This document shows, piece after piece, positions 52,986-62,164 of a DNA stretch of 64,000 nt. Source of the stretch: Pseudomonadota bacterium (GTDB lineage: Bacteria; Pseudomonadota; Alphaproteobacteria; Sphingomonadales; Sphingomonadaceae); NCBI GenBank assembly GCA_021847605.1, contig JAJZQN010000002.1, forward strand, positions 1 through 64,000. The letters run 5' to 3'. The translations under genes and the position numbers were made by a program. Numbering within the stretch: the stretch's first letter is position 1; each line of letters starts with the position of its first letter. The notes under the pieces were generated by a model. It did not search any database. It had not been told where the DNA came from and saw nothing but the letters and a program-made list of their open reading frames with translations.

Positions 52986-53162
52986 GCCCGCGAAATTAGG
53001 CCAGGGATGAGGGAAGGCCTACCCCAAAAAATTTGGGTGGATGGGGGGAGTTGGTAGCTTGTCTGCTTTGCGCGAATTTGGCTATCCCGCCAGCCTACAT
53101 CGTTCTCGGAAGCAGGCGTTGGATCAAGCCAGTGACTCGACTTCCCCCAAAAAATCCCCAAG

Positions 53163-54011
53163 ATGAAATACATGGAATTTTACGCATATATTGACGAAGC
53201 TGGTGATGAAGGCATTACCAAGCTCCGTGACAAGAAGAACGGCGAACCGGGTGGGCAATCACGATGGCTGGTGCTTGGCGGTATCTTGGTATCGAGCGAA
53301 ACTGATAAAACCCTACCCAAAATTCGTGACGAAATTGTGAGCCTCTTTCCCAAAAAGAAAGGGAGAGACTTACATTTCCGTGAACTCAAACATGAGCAGA
53401 AGGTGGTTGCCGTCGATACCATCGCATCGAAACGCATTGGGGTTTGCGGAATTTGCTCTTGCAAAGAAACACTCTTGGATGGAGGCAAGTTTGAGAAGCT
53501 TTTTCAGCAGAAGGGCCACCTCTATAACTATCTGACCCGCCTCCTTCTTGAGCGTCTCACTACGGCAGTAGCTAAGGAAAGTAGGCGCGCTGGTGCGCAA
53601 GCTCGACTAAACGTCGTCTTTTCGCGGAGAATGAACACAGATTATCACGCCATGCGCAATTATCTTATACTGATGCGTGATGGAAAGGAAAAGCAGCAAC
53701 CGATCAGGAGCATAAATTGGTCGGTTTTCTCTCCGGATGATATCTGGGTTGAAAATCACTCACGTTGGGCTGGATTACAATTAGCCGATGTGGCGACCAG
53801 TTCTATTTTTAACGCACTCGAGCCAAATTTCTACGGCAAGTATGAACCGCGTTACGCACTTACTTTAGCAAAACGGTTTCTATCATCGAATAGATCTCTG
53901 CTTGACTGTGGAATGACACTTATTCCACGGTTCTCGTCATGCCCGCTCGATAATGACCAACGCGAATTCATCAAAGAATTACAAAAAATGTGGCAGGCCC
54001 CCGGGCCTTGA
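53163..54011 (+). CDS. DUF3800 domain protein, AT-rich, probably acquired
   Basis: A 282-residue cytoplasmic protein of the DUF3800 family. FYAYIDEAGDEGITKLRD carries the D-E-A-G-D signature near the start; DLHFRELKHEQKVVAV and the late WAGLQLADVATSSIFNALE with the conserved Asp complete the acidic set of an RNase H-like fold. Base use is clearly richer in A and T than in the neighbours, with codons such as AAA, ATA and TTA that are rare around it. It stands alone. DUF3800 genes are often found on mobile elements or near defence genes; activity is not known. Confidence 0.85.
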   Translation: MKYMEFYAYIDEAGDEGITKLRDKKNGEPGGQSRWLVLGGILVSSETDKTLPKIRDEIVSLFPKKKGRDLHFRELKHEQKVVAVDTIASKRIGVCGICSCKETLLDGGKFEKLFQQKGHLYNYLTRLLLERLTTAVAKESRRAGAQARLNVVFSRRMNTDYHAMRNYLILMRDGKEKQQPIRSINWSVFSPDDIWVENHSRWAGLQLADVATSSIFNALEPNFYGKYEPRYALTLAKRFLSSNRSLLDCGMTLIPRFSSCPLDNDQREFIKELQKMWQAPGP

Positions 54012-54177
54012 TTCACATCTACTAGATGCTGCTGCTCGAAAGCAACTCGGGCTTTTTCCGACGCATGCCTGCCGTGAACGCACATAGAACAAATCATAAG
54101 CAAATGCAAGACTGAGAAGCGGCTGAGCAACGCCCCCCCACTGTCCTACACCCCCGTCATCCGTCACCCTGCCCGGC

Positions 54178-54762
54178 ATGACCGACTCATCCGATCCCCT
54201 TCACTTCACCCCCGTCCCGCGCCATCGTTCGGGGGCGCGGGGGTGGACAGCCGATGCGCAGCATGCGTTCATCGATGCCCTGTCCCGATGCGGCGTTGTC
54301 GCCGCCGCCGCGCGCAGCGTGGGCTGCTCGCCGCGCTCCGCCTATCTGTTGCGGCAAAGGCCGGATGCGGAAAGTTTTGCCGCCGCCTGGGACTGGGCAA
54401 TCGAAATGGGGCTGGATGAAAGCCGCGCCCGCGCGCTCGCCCTCATCCTCGACCGGGAGCAGACGACCACAACCCTCCGTAACGGCTATACTCTCATCCA
54501 TACCCGCCCCGCGACCCGCGTCATGATGGCGGCGCTGCGCGCCCTCGATGCCGAACGCAGCGGCCTGCGCAACCTGATGCCCCATCGCCAGCGCATGGCC
54601 GCGCGCGACGCCGCTACCGACGCTGCCCACCATCCTGAAACGACGCAGGACAGGCCCGCTCCCGCCCCTTCCCCTGAACCCGCAAAAGCCTTGGCCACCC
54701 GCAAAAAGACCGGCGCAACCTCCAGAGCCACCCCCCGGTCGCCACGGGTGGATTTGTTATGA
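54178..54762 (+). CDS. HTH-containing protein of unknown function
   Basis: A 194-residue protein. The N-terminal half (about 20-75) looks like a helix-turn-helix of the terminase-small-subunit or transposase type: GWTADAQHAFIDALSRCGVV, AAAARSVGCSPRSAYLLRQR. A second helical part (AAAWDWAIEMGLDESRARAL) follows, then a low-complexity Pro/Ala/basic tail from about 145. No other phage gene is near, so a prophage is not indicated. Similar stand-alone genes occur in sphingomonads. DNA binding is likely, function unknown. Confidence 0.75.
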   Translation: MTDSSDPLHFTPVPRHRSGARGWTADAQHAFIDALSRCGVVAAAARSVGCSPRSAYLLRQRPDAESFAAAWDWAIEMGLDESRARALALILDREQTTTTLRNGYTLIHTRPATRVMMAALRALDAERSGLRNLMPHRQRMAARDAATDAAHHPETTQDRPAPAPSPEPAKALATRKKTGATSRATPRSPRVDLL

Positions 54763-54796
54763 TATGTCGTGGGTAGGAAATAAAAAGTCGAAATCG

Positions 54797-54819
54797 CCGG
54801 GAAATATGCGAAGCTAAGC
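54797..54819 (+). promoter_or_regulatory. 23-bp element shared with 13186-13208 (copy 2)
   Basis: Identical to the first copy at 22 of 23 positions. Its end is 30 bp before the DUF885 start codon, and a ribosome site (CAGGAG) lies between, which suggests a promoter core or operator. Confidence 0.45.
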
Positions 54820-54849
54820 GCCGATCATCCTACAGGAGACGCGCTTCCC

Positions 54850-56688
54850 ATGACGACCTCCCGCCGCGATTTCCTCGCCGCCGGCTCCTCTGCCCTTGCC
54901 CTCTCTGCCCTGCCCGCCAGAGCCATCGCCGCCGCAACCGGCACGCCGGACGCCCGTGCCGAAGCAACCCTTTCCGACATGGCCGAAGCGATGCTGGCCG
55001 ACGCGCCCGAAACCGCCAGCGGCCTTGGCATCGACACCGGCGCTCGCCTCGCGCTCAAGAGCAGATTGGGCGACAAAAGCCCGGCGGGTCAGGCGCTGAT
55101 CGCAACCCATGTGCAGGACCGGCTCGCCACCCTGCGCACCATCGACATGAAGGCGCTCTCCCCCGCCACCCGCACCGATGTGGAGGTCGCCCTCGCCGCC
55201 CATGAACTGGCGGCGGCGGGCTTCGCCTTCCCCTTTGGCGACATGGCGATGATGAACAGCAACTGGTCCTATCGCAACGCCCCCTATGTCGTGGCGCAAA
55301 ATACCGGCGCCTTTGTCGAAACGCCCGATTTCCTCGACAGCAACCATGGCATCGCCACCCCCGCCGATGCCGACGCCTATCTCACCCGCCTGACCGCCTA
55401 TGCCGCCAATCTGGATGGAGAGACGGAGCGGCTGAAGCATGACGCGGCGATCGGCGTCGTCGCCCCCGCCTTCCTGCTCGACAAGACGCTGAAGCAGATG
55501 ACGAGCGTTCAGGGCCAGCCCGTCGATCAGTGGGTGCCCGTCGCCTCCCTCGCCCGCCGGACGAAGGACATGGCCGGCGACCCTGCGGGCAAGGCCGCAA
55601 GCATCGTGCGCGATAAGGTCGCCCCTGCCCTCGCCCGACAGGTCGCCGAGTTGCAGCGTCAGCGCGCCACCGCCACCATGGATGCGGGCGTGTGGAAACT
55701 CCCCGATGGCGAAGCCTATTATCGCTGGGCGCTACAGGCCGGGACGACCACCCGCATGGCCCCGGAGGAGGTGCATAAGCTGGGCCTCGATCAACTCGCC
55801 GCCCTCCAGTCGCAGATGGACGGCATCCTCAAGTCGCTGGGCATGACGAAGGGGACGGTCGGCGAACGCATGACCGCCATGGGCAGCGATCCGCGCTATC
55901 TCTTCCCCAATGACGATGCCGGGCGGCAGCAGATATTGTCCTTCATCGATGGCCGCCTCACCGACATCCGCACCCGCCTGCCCCGCGCCTTCGCCACGCT
56001 GGTCCCGGCAAAGCTGGTGGTGAAGCGCGTGCCGGTGGAGATAGAGGCCGGCGCGCCGGGTGCCTATGCCGGCGCGGGCGCCATCGACGGCAGCACGCCG
56101 GGCAACTATTATATCAACCTGCGCGACACCAGCATCTGGCCGCGCTACTCGCTGCCCACGCTCTGCTATCATGAGGGGATACCGGGCCATATCTGGCAGG
56201 GCGAATATACCTATAAGCTGCCTCTGATCCGCTCGCTCCTCGCCTTCAACGCCTATAGCGAGGGCTGGGCGCTCTATGCCGAACAATTGGGCGACGAACT
56301 GGGCGCCTATGACGGTGATGCCGCCGGGCGGCTGGGCTACCTCCAGTCCATCGCCTATCGCTGCTGCCGCCTCGTGGTCGACACCGGTCTCCATGCCAAG
56401 CGCTGGACCCGCGACAAGGCGATCCACTGGTTCGCCACCACCAACGGCTCCAGTGTCGAGGATGTGCAGGGCGAAGTGGACCGCTATTGCGCCTGGCCGG
56501 GGCAGGCCTGCGGCTACAAGGTCGGCCATGGCGAAATCGTCCGCCTGCGCGGGGTCGCGCAAAAAGCGCTGGGCGACCGCTTCGACTTCCGCCTGTTCAA
56601 CGACGCGGTGGTCAAGGGCGGCGGCGTGCCGATGACCGTGCTGGCAAAGAATGTCGACGCTTATATTGCTGGACGGCAGAGGGGATGA
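54850..56688 (+). CDS. DUF885 family putative metallopeptidase, Tat-exported
   Basis: A 612-residue protein with a twin-arginine leader (TTSRRDFLAAGSSALALSAL) and the DUF885 fold. The zinc motif is CYHEGIPGHIWQGEY (H-E-x-x-x-H type), with the downstream Glu in NAYSEGWALYAEQLGDELG. AYDGDAAGRLGYLQSIAYR and CAWPGQACGYKVGHGEI are other family blocks. It probably cleaves peptides in the periplasm; substrate unknown. ATG 54850 follows CAGGAG by 10 bases. Confidence 0.9.
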   Translation: MTTSRRDFLAAGSSALALSALPARAIAAATGTPDARAEATLSDMAEAMLADAPETASGLGIDTGARLALKSRLGDKSPAGQALIATHVQDRLATLRTIDMKALSPATRTDVEVALAAHELAAAGFAFPFGDMAMMNSNWSYRNAPYVVAQNTGAFVETPDFLDSNHGIATPADADAYLTRLTAYAANLDGETERLKHDAAIGVVAPAFLLDKTLKQMTSVQGQPVDQWVPVASLARRTKDMAGDPAGKAASIVRDKVAPALARQVAELQRQRATATMDAGVWKLPDGEAYYRWALQAGTTTRMAPEEVHKLGLDQLAALQSQMDGILKSLGMTKGTVGERMTAMGSDPRYLFPNDDAGRQQILSFIDGRLTDIRTRLPRAFATLVPAKLVVKRVPVEIEAGAPGAYAGAGAIDGSTPGNYYINLRDTSIWPRYSLPTLCYHEGIPGHIWQGEYTYKLPLIRSLLAFNAYSEGWALYAEQLGDELGAYDGDAAGRLGYLQSIAYRCCRLVVDTGLHAKRWTRDKAIHWFATTNGSSVEDVQGEVDRYCAWPGQACGYKVGHGEIVRLRGVAQKALGDRFDFRLFNDAVVKGGGVPMTVLAKNVDAYIAGRQRG

Positions 56689-56716
56689 TTACGCCCCCGC
56701 CTTCCGCAAGACAGCC

Positions 56717-57532
56717 CTATTCCCCCACAGCCTCGGCCCGCGCGATCAGCGCCTTTGCCTCTTCGACATGCATGGATTCGATCATCCGCCCTTCGAACCG
56801 CTCGGCCCCGCCGGTCGCCGCCTCGATCAGGCGCCTTGCGTCCGCCAGCGCCTGCGCATCCGGGCCAAAGATCGCATTGGCCACCGGCACCTGCGCGGGG
56901 TGGATCAATGTCTTGCCATCGAAACCGATCGCATGGCCCGCCGCGCATTCAGCCTCCAGCCCGGCCATGTCGTCCAGCCGGTTATAGACCCCGTCGAACA
57001 CCGCAATGCCCGCCGCCCGCGCCGCCAGCACCACCTGCTGCATCGCGACCATCAATCCCTCGCGCCCGGCCGACGCCGGTATGCCCAGATCCTGGCGCAG
57101 ATCATTATTGCCCATGAAAAGGCCCGCGCAGCCTTCACCCGCCGCAATCGCCGCCGCCGCCATCACGCCTTTGGCGCTTTCGATCATGGCGATGACCGGC
57201 TTTTGCGAGACGCTGAACACATCCTTCACCTGCTTGGGATGCTCGACCTTGGGCAGGATCACATAATCGGCGGCCGCCCCTTTCAGCGCCACCATCTCCG
57301 CGCCATGGGTCGGCACGCCCTCCACATTGATGCGGACCGCCGCAATCCGCTGCCCAAACCCCTCGGCCAATGCCGCAATCGCATTGTCCCGCGCCGCATC
57401 CTTGGCGTCGTCCGCGACTGCATCCTCCAGGTCCAGTATCACCATGTCGCACGGCAAAGTACGCGCCTTGGCGATGGCCCGCATGTTGGACGCGGGCAGG
57501 AACAGGATCGAACGGGCGTGGCGCAACTGCAT
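56717..57532 (-). CDS. CitE/HpcH-type CoA ester lyase
   Basis: A 271-residue TIM-barrel enzyme of the citrate lyase beta/malyl-CoA lyase family. HARSILFLPASNMRAIAKAR, MVILDLEDAVADDAKDAARD with the metal-binding Glu/Asp, DYVILPKVEHP, IAMIESAKGVMAAAAIA, and CAGLFMGNNDLRQDLG. It likely splits or forms a beta-hydroxyacyl-CoA; which one is not clear. No citrate lyase subunits are near. 58 bp separate it from the metallohydrolase gene upstream. Confidence 0.9.
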   Translation of the reverse strand: MQLRHARSILFLPASNMRAIAKARTLPCDMVILDLEDAVADDAKDAARDNAIAALAEGFGQRIAAVRINVEGVPTHGAEMVALKGAAADYVILPKVEHPKQVKDVFSVSQKPVIAMIESAKGVMAAAAIAAGEGCAGLFMGNNDLRQDLGIPASAGREGLMVAMQQVVLAARAAGIAVFDGVYNRLDDMAGLEAECAAGHAIGFDGKTLIHPAQVPVANAIFGPDAQALADARRLIEAATGGAERFEGRMIESMHVEEAKALIARAEAVGE

Positions 57533-57590
57533 CGGGTGGCTCTCCTTATCTCCCCCCTCCGTTAGCCGCGCTTCCCGCGTTCACCAAAGC

Positions 57591-58550
57591 CTAATCGCTG
57601 CGCCGTGCCTCCGCATCGATCCGGGGCAGCATCGCCGCCTCCAGCCCGGGATAGAGATGCGACACGCTGCGCTGCAATTCGTACCGCGCCGCCGCCATGG
57701 TCGAAAAGCGCGCCGGTATCGCGATTTCGCCCGCCTCCACCATGTCCATCCCGCTCGCCACCGCCGCCTTCAGCGCCTGTTCCACCCAATCGATCCAGTC
57801 GCGCGTCTGGGCGATGGCCGCCTTCCCATCCGGATCGATCGGCCCATGGCCGGGGATCAGGGCGCGATGCTCGCTCGCCGCCAGCTGGTCCAGACTTGCC
57901 CGCCATGTCGGCAGGTCCGCCGTCGGCGTACTGGGCGCGCGATTGTGAAAGACGAGGTCGCCGGCGATCAACGTCCCGCTCTGCCGGTCCATCAGCGCCA
58001 GATCGGCGCCGCTATGACCGGCGAGCGCCATCAACTGCAACGTCCGCCCGCCGAAATCCTCGCTCTCCTGCGCAATCGTCCGCCCCGGCACCACGACATC
58101 GGTCCCGCGCATCCAGTCGGACAGGATGCGATACATGCCATCGGCATAGCCCTGCCCCTCGCTGCGCAGCGCCGCGATGGTGCCGGGCAGCGCCGCGACG
58201 ATGGCAGGGTCGAACACGCCGCTGCCCAGCCCATGATCGGGATGAAGATGGCTGACATAGACTCGCACGACAGTCTTGCCGGTCAACTGTTCCGCTACGC
58301 CCTTGAGCGCACGGGCATAGGCGGCGGACGGACCGCAATCATAGAGGATGGCCCCGGCCGGACTGTCGATGATGGAAATATTGGCGATAGCCCCGCCATT
58401 GGCCGGCTCGATCGGCGCGTCGGCGCCATGGATCATCCACAGCCCGTCGCCCACCGCGACCGGGGTGATCGCATAACTCTCCCGCGCCTGCGCCGGAAGG
58501 GTCAGCAACGCCGCGCCCCCGATCAGCATACCGCGCCGGCTGACCCTCAC
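57591..58550 (-). CDS. Quinoprotein relay system zinc metallohydrolase
   Basis: A 319-residue exported MBL-fold protein (SoxH-like). A leader with RR (MRVSRRGMLIGGAALLTLPA) may be Tat. The metal site is YVSHLHPDHGLGSGVF, with ALAGHSGADLALMDR, LIAGDLVFHNRAPS and the last ligand in IPGHGPIDPDG. ANGGAIANISIIDSPAGAIL is typical of the metallohydrolases that accompany PQQ-dependent dehydrogenases. It overlaps the SoxYZ-like carrier gene by 4 bases. Function in the relay is not established. Confidence 0.85.
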   Translation of the reverse strand: MRVSRRGMLIGGAALLTLPAQARESYAITPVAVGDGLWMIHGADAPIEPANGGAIANISIIDSPAGAILYDCGPSAAYARALKGVAEQLTGKTVVRVYVSHLHPDHGLGSGVFDPAIVAALPGTIAALRSEGQGYADGMYRILSDWMRGTDVVVPGRTIAQESEDFGGRTLQLMALAGHSGADLALMDRQSGTLIAGDLVFHNRAPSTPTADLPTWRASLDQLAASEHRALIPGHGPIDPDGKAAIAQTRDWIDWVEQALKAAVASGMDMVEAGEIAIPARFSTMAAARYELQRSVSHLYPGLEAAMLPRIDAEARRSD

Positions 58551-59371
58551 CGTCCGTCACCCTGCGTCAATATGGACGGCATCACAGACTGTCGCGCCAC
58601 ATGGAGTGCCGCCACATAATCGCGTCCGTTGGTATCGCGCCCCTCGACCGACAGTGTCGCCCCCGCCCCGGCATGGAGCATCAGCGTGATCGCCGGATCT
58701 TCGGCCACCGCCGCCCATATCTCCATGCTGCCATAGGATTTCCCCGCGCCGTCCCCGATGCTCAGTTCCTCCAGATGATAGGTGGCGATATTGGCGACGA
58801 AGCCGGTATCCATCGGATGGCGGAAATTCAGCCTGACCCGGCTTTTTCCGTCCGCCATCGGCCAGGCTTCGCCCCGTATCTCGCCCAGATGCTCGGCCCA
58901 GTCGCCCTTCACCCGGCTGACCGGCGGCGCGGAACATCCCCCGCCCGCCGCATCGACCCAGCCGCCCGACACCAGCCATTCGCCGCTCGCCAGTTGCACG
59001 GCCCCGCGCACCGGCGTCCGCTGGTCCAGTTTGATGCGCGTGGCGATATAAGGCTCGGCGTCGGTTGGCCGGTAATCGATGGCAAAGGGGATGGGATTGA
59101 GGTCCGCCATGATGACGATGCGCTGCACCCCGGCGATCCCGCGTGCGTCGACCGCGACCGGAAAGCTGCGCTGATTTTCCGCGATCATCGGGAAATCCAC
59201 CTTCACCCGTGGATCGAACCGTACCGGATCGTCGCCGAACAGCAGCTTCGCATGCGCGTCCCACATGGGCGACCCCAGCGGATCGGCGGGTAATGGAGCC
59301 TTGGGCGCGGCATGGATGGGCGATGACACGACCATCGAAAGAGCCAGCGCAATGACAGCGCATCCTCTCAC
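58547..59371 (-). CDS. Quinoprotein dehydrogenase-associated SoxYZ-like carrier protein
   Basis: A 274-residue periplasmic protein with a SoxY-like N-terminal half (about 25-140; ENQRSFPVAVDARGIAGVQR) and a SoxZ-like C-terminal half (about 165-255; RLNFRHPMDTGFVANIATYH). Its carrier Cys should be the one in DAAGGGCSAPPVSRVKGDW. The GTG start at 59371 is preceded by AAGGAG and followed by a signal peptide (VRGCAVIALALSMVVSSPIH). The fused carrier belongs to PQQ-linked alcohol oxidation clusters. It is co-translated with the metallohydrolase. Confidence 0.87.
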   Translation of the reverse strand: MRGCAVIALALSMVVSSPIHAAPKAPLPADPLGSPMWDAHAKLLFGDDPVRFDPRVKVDFPMIAENQRSFPVAVDARGIAGVQRIVIMADLNPIPFAIDYRPTDAEPYIATRIKLDQRTPVRGAVQLASGEWLVSGGWVDAAGGGCSAPPVSRVKGDWAEHLGEIRGEAWPMADGKSRVRLNFRHPMDTGFVANIATYHLEELSIGDGAGKSYGSMEIWAAVAEDPAITLMLHAGAGATLSVEGRDTNGRDYVAALHVARQSVMPSILTQGDGR

Positions 59372-59458
59372 ATCCTTCTCCTTTGGTGCCGGGTCTATTC
59401 CTCTGCGGTCCATGCTACCATTGGCCAAAGGGTCGATCGCATTAGGGAAGAGGCAGGC

Positions 59459-60013
59459 ATGAGAGGATGGATCGTCGCGGCGCTGATCGCCCTGCTGCCT
59501 TTCGCCAGCCCGCTGCGCGCCCAACCCGATACCTTCGATGCGGAGGGCTATCGCATCGCCCATTATCGCAGCCCCGTGTCGCGCCCGCCCGACGGCGTGG
59601 GCCGTATCGCCCCCGCGGCGGCGGCGCAGCTTCACCCCGGCCGCGACGCCCTGTTCATCGATGTACTACCGGCAGAGGGCGGCCATCGGCAGGAGGACGG
59701 CCGCTGGCGCCTTGCCCGCCCACGCGACAGCATCCCCGGCGCCCACTGGTTTCCGGAAGCGGGACGCGGCGTCCTTTCCCCCGACATCGCCCCATGGTTC
59801 AGCGCAGGCATCGCCCGCCTGACCAAGGGCAACAAGGATCGCATGCTAATCCTCTTTTGCCTGTCGGATTGCTGGATGAGCTGGAACGCCGCTAAACGCC
59901 TGCACACCATGGGCTATCGCAATGTCTGGTGGCTGGCGGAGGGGACGGACGGCTGGCGCGACCTGTCCCGACCGCTCACGCGGGTGGAACCGGAAGGCGG
60001 CGTGGCGCAATAG
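59459..60013 (+). CDS. PQQ-dependent catabolism-associated rhodanese-like (CXXCW-type) protein
   Basis: A 184-residue exported protein: signal peptide MRGWIVAALIALLPFASPLR, then a rhodanese-like domain with DALFIDVLPAEGG, IPGAHWFPEAGRG and the motif ILFCLSDCWMSWNAAKRLHT (two Cys and a Trp). YRNVWWLAEGTDGW completes it. This family is tied to PQQ-dependent alcohol oxidation. Divergent from the carrier gene (87 bp between starts), so the three relay genes form one locus. The dehydrogenase itself is absent. Confidence 0.87.
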   Translation: MRGWIVAALIALLPFASPLRAQPDTFDAEGYRIAHYRSPVSRPPDGVGRIAPAAAAQLHPGRDALFIDVLPAEGGHRQEDGRWRLARPRDSIPGAHWFPEAGRGVLSPDIAPWFSAGIARLTKGNKDRMLILFCLSDCWMSWNAAKRLHTMGYRNVWWLAEGTDGWRDLSRPLTRVEPEGGVAQ

Positions 60014-60034
60014 CCATGTCGCCCCGCTCCGGCC

Positions 60035-62014
60035 TTATTTCCCTGCCGCCATCAGGAAATCCGCGCTCTTCTGCAACATGTCGGCCCGGACGTCGCTGTC
60101 GTCCAGTTGATGGGTCAGCCCGTCATAGACGATCAGCTCGCTGCGTTTCCCCGCGCCCCGCAATTTGCCCTGCATGATCCGCGCCTGACTGATATCGACA
60201 TTGCGATCATCCGTGCCATGGAACATCAGCACCGGCGCCTGGAATTGCGCGGCATAGCTGGACGGCGACGCCTCTCCCAATATGCTGCCGGTCCCCAGAT
60301 ATTGTTTGACCTGATAATAGTCGGACCAGTTCTGACGCCGCCGGACCATGTCGCCAAGGTCGGTAACGGGGGCAATCGCCACCACCGCCTTGAACAGGGC
60401 CGGGTCGACCGCCTGCGCCTGCAACGCGGCATAGCCACCATAGGACCATCCCGCGATGGTCAGCCGATTGGGGTCCGCAATCCCCTCCGCCACCAGCCAG
60501 CGCCCGGCATCGACCACATCGCCGATCGCCTTGCGCCAGGACTGGAAACCATTGTTCACCAGCCATTGCTCGCCAAAGCCCGCCGATCCGCGGAACTGCG
60601 GCTGGATGACGACGAAACCGCGCGCGGCAAAATATTGCGACAGCCAGCCAAAGCCCCAATCGTCGCGCGCTTCCGGGCCGCCATGGGGCATGACGATGGC
60701 GGGCAGCCCCTTCGCATTGTCCTTGCCCGGCGGCATGGTGATATAGGCGGGGATCAACGTGCCGTCGCCGGCGCGATACTGCACCGGCTTCATCGGTGAA
60801 AAGGCACGGCCGGTCAGTTCCGGCCGGTCGGGCGTCACCGGCGACAATTTCTTGGCCACCTTGTCATACAGATAATATTGACCCGGATCGGTGTCGCTGC
60901 CCGCCCATATCAGCATTTTCTGCCGGTCGGCGCTCATATCGCTGAGATTGATGGCCTTGCCACCCAGCGCCTTGCCCAGCGCGACCATCATCGCCTTGAC
61001 GTCCGGGTCGAAATAATAGGCTTCCCGATATTCGTCGATATAATCGATACCGACCGGCCGCCGGTCGCGCCCGACTTCGATCATATTGCCGACATCGACC
61101 CTGGGATGCGCGAACACCACCGTCTTCGTCAGGCCGGGGTCGAGCGATACGGACACCAGCGCCTGACGCCCGTCGATCCGCTCATAGCCCAGCGCCACAT
61201 CCTTTTCGGCATCGATGGCGACGGGATAGAAACCGGTCCGCTTGCTCTGGTCATAGGTGGACAGCGGCTGCCAATCGTCGTGCCCCTTCATCCGATAGGC
61301 AAATCTAATCTGGTCACTGGAATAACCCGTATCGGGTCGATCGTTGCTGGCCATGATCCGCACATGGCCATGACCGTCCGAAATATAGCTGATCGCCGAC
61401 TTGCGCGGCCGCTCCACATGTTTCGACGCGCCCGACCGCGTATCGATGCGATCGACGCCCAGCCCTTCCAGATTCTTCTCGATCAGGCTGCCGATCTTGG
61501 CCTCTGGAACATAGGATCGCGCCATCAGCACCGAACCATTTTCATCCGGCAACAGATCGACGATCCAGCCTCCCCGAAAATCATAGCCCAGCGCGTTGGC
61601 GCCCCGGCGCTGGCTCAGCAACTTCACATTGCCGCCGGCCGCATCCATCGCCACCATGTTGCTATATCCATAGACATCGTCGCCATAACGACTTTCCCCG
61701 CTGATCTGGCAGGCCAGCCGATTGTCCGCGACCCAGGAACAATAGCGCAGATAGTCGGGCTTTCCATCGGATGCCCCCACGACCTTCGGTTCGCCATCCT
61801 GTTTCGCATCGACCACCATCACCCGCGTCGACCGCCCCGGCCCGGCCGTCACCAGCGCGATCTTTGATCCATCCGCAGACAGGCTGGCCGAAAGGATCGT
61901 TTCACGCGCGCCAAATGCCTTGGCCAGCGCATCCGGCTGCCCCTGCGCCAGCGCGAAGGACGACGTGCCCGCCGCCAACAACGACAGGGCCGACGCCCAG
62001 AAGCGATATGTCAT
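60035..62014 (-). CDS. S9 family peptidase (dipeptidyl/acylaminoacyl peptidase type), exported
   Basis: A 659-residue periplasmic serine peptidase. Signal peptide to about residue 23 (ASALSLLAAGTSSFALA). A beta-propeller (about 30-390) precedes the hydrolase domain: MPHGGPEARDDWGFGWLSQY, QFRGSAGFGEQWLVNNGFQS, catalytic Ser in IAGWSYGGYAALQAQ, Asp in FHGTDDRNVDISQA and His in YDGLTHQLDDSD. Differs from the S9 enzyme at 4833, which is of the prolyl oligopeptidase branch. Converges on the rhodanese-like gene. Confidence 0.93.
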   Translation of the reverse strand: MTYRFWASALSLLAAGTSSFALAQGQPDALAKAFGARETILSASLSADGSKIALVTAGPGRSTRVMVVDAKQDGEPKVVGASDGKPDYLRYCSWVADNRLACQISGESRYGDDVYGYSNMVAMDAAGGNVKLLSQRRGANALGYDFRGGWIVDLLPDENGSVLMARSYVPEAKIGSLIEKNLEGLGVDRIDTRSGASKHVERPRKSAISYISDGHGHVRIMASNDRPDTGYSSDQIRFAYRMKGHDDWQPLSTYDQSKRTGFYPVAIDAEKDVALGYERIDGRQALVSVSLDPGLTKTVVFAHPRVDVGNMIEVGRDRRPVGIDYIDEYREAYYFDPDVKAMMVALGKALGGKAINLSDMSADRQKMLIWAGSDTDPGQYYLYDKVAKKLSPVTPDRPELTGRAFSPMKPVQYRAGDGTLIPAYITMPPGKDNAKGLPAIVMPHGGPEARDDWGFGWLSQYFAARGFVVIQPQFRGSAGFGEQWLVNNGFQSWRKAIGDVVDAGRWLVAEGIADPNRLTIAGWSYGGYAALQAQAVDPALFKAVVAIAPVTDLGDMVRRRQNWSDYYQVKQYLGTGSILGEASPSSYAAQFQAPVLMFHGTDDRNVDISQARIMQGKLRGAGKRSELIVYDGLTHQLDDSDVRADMLQKSADFLMAAGK

Positions 62015-62164
62015 AACCCCCGAAAATCCCCGTTGAAAACGCCCATTACCGCATGTCGCTATGACAAAGCGGCGATCGTGGCAACGCCGTAGTTTCCCGG
62101 CTTTGCTTGCCCTGCCCGGCGCCCGGTGGCATCACCCGGCCATCACAAAAACAAGGTGCCTTCC

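Noticed and set aside
54178..54762. Prophage remnant
   Set aside because: The HTH protein resembles a terminase small subunit only loosely and no other phage gene, integrase or att site is near.
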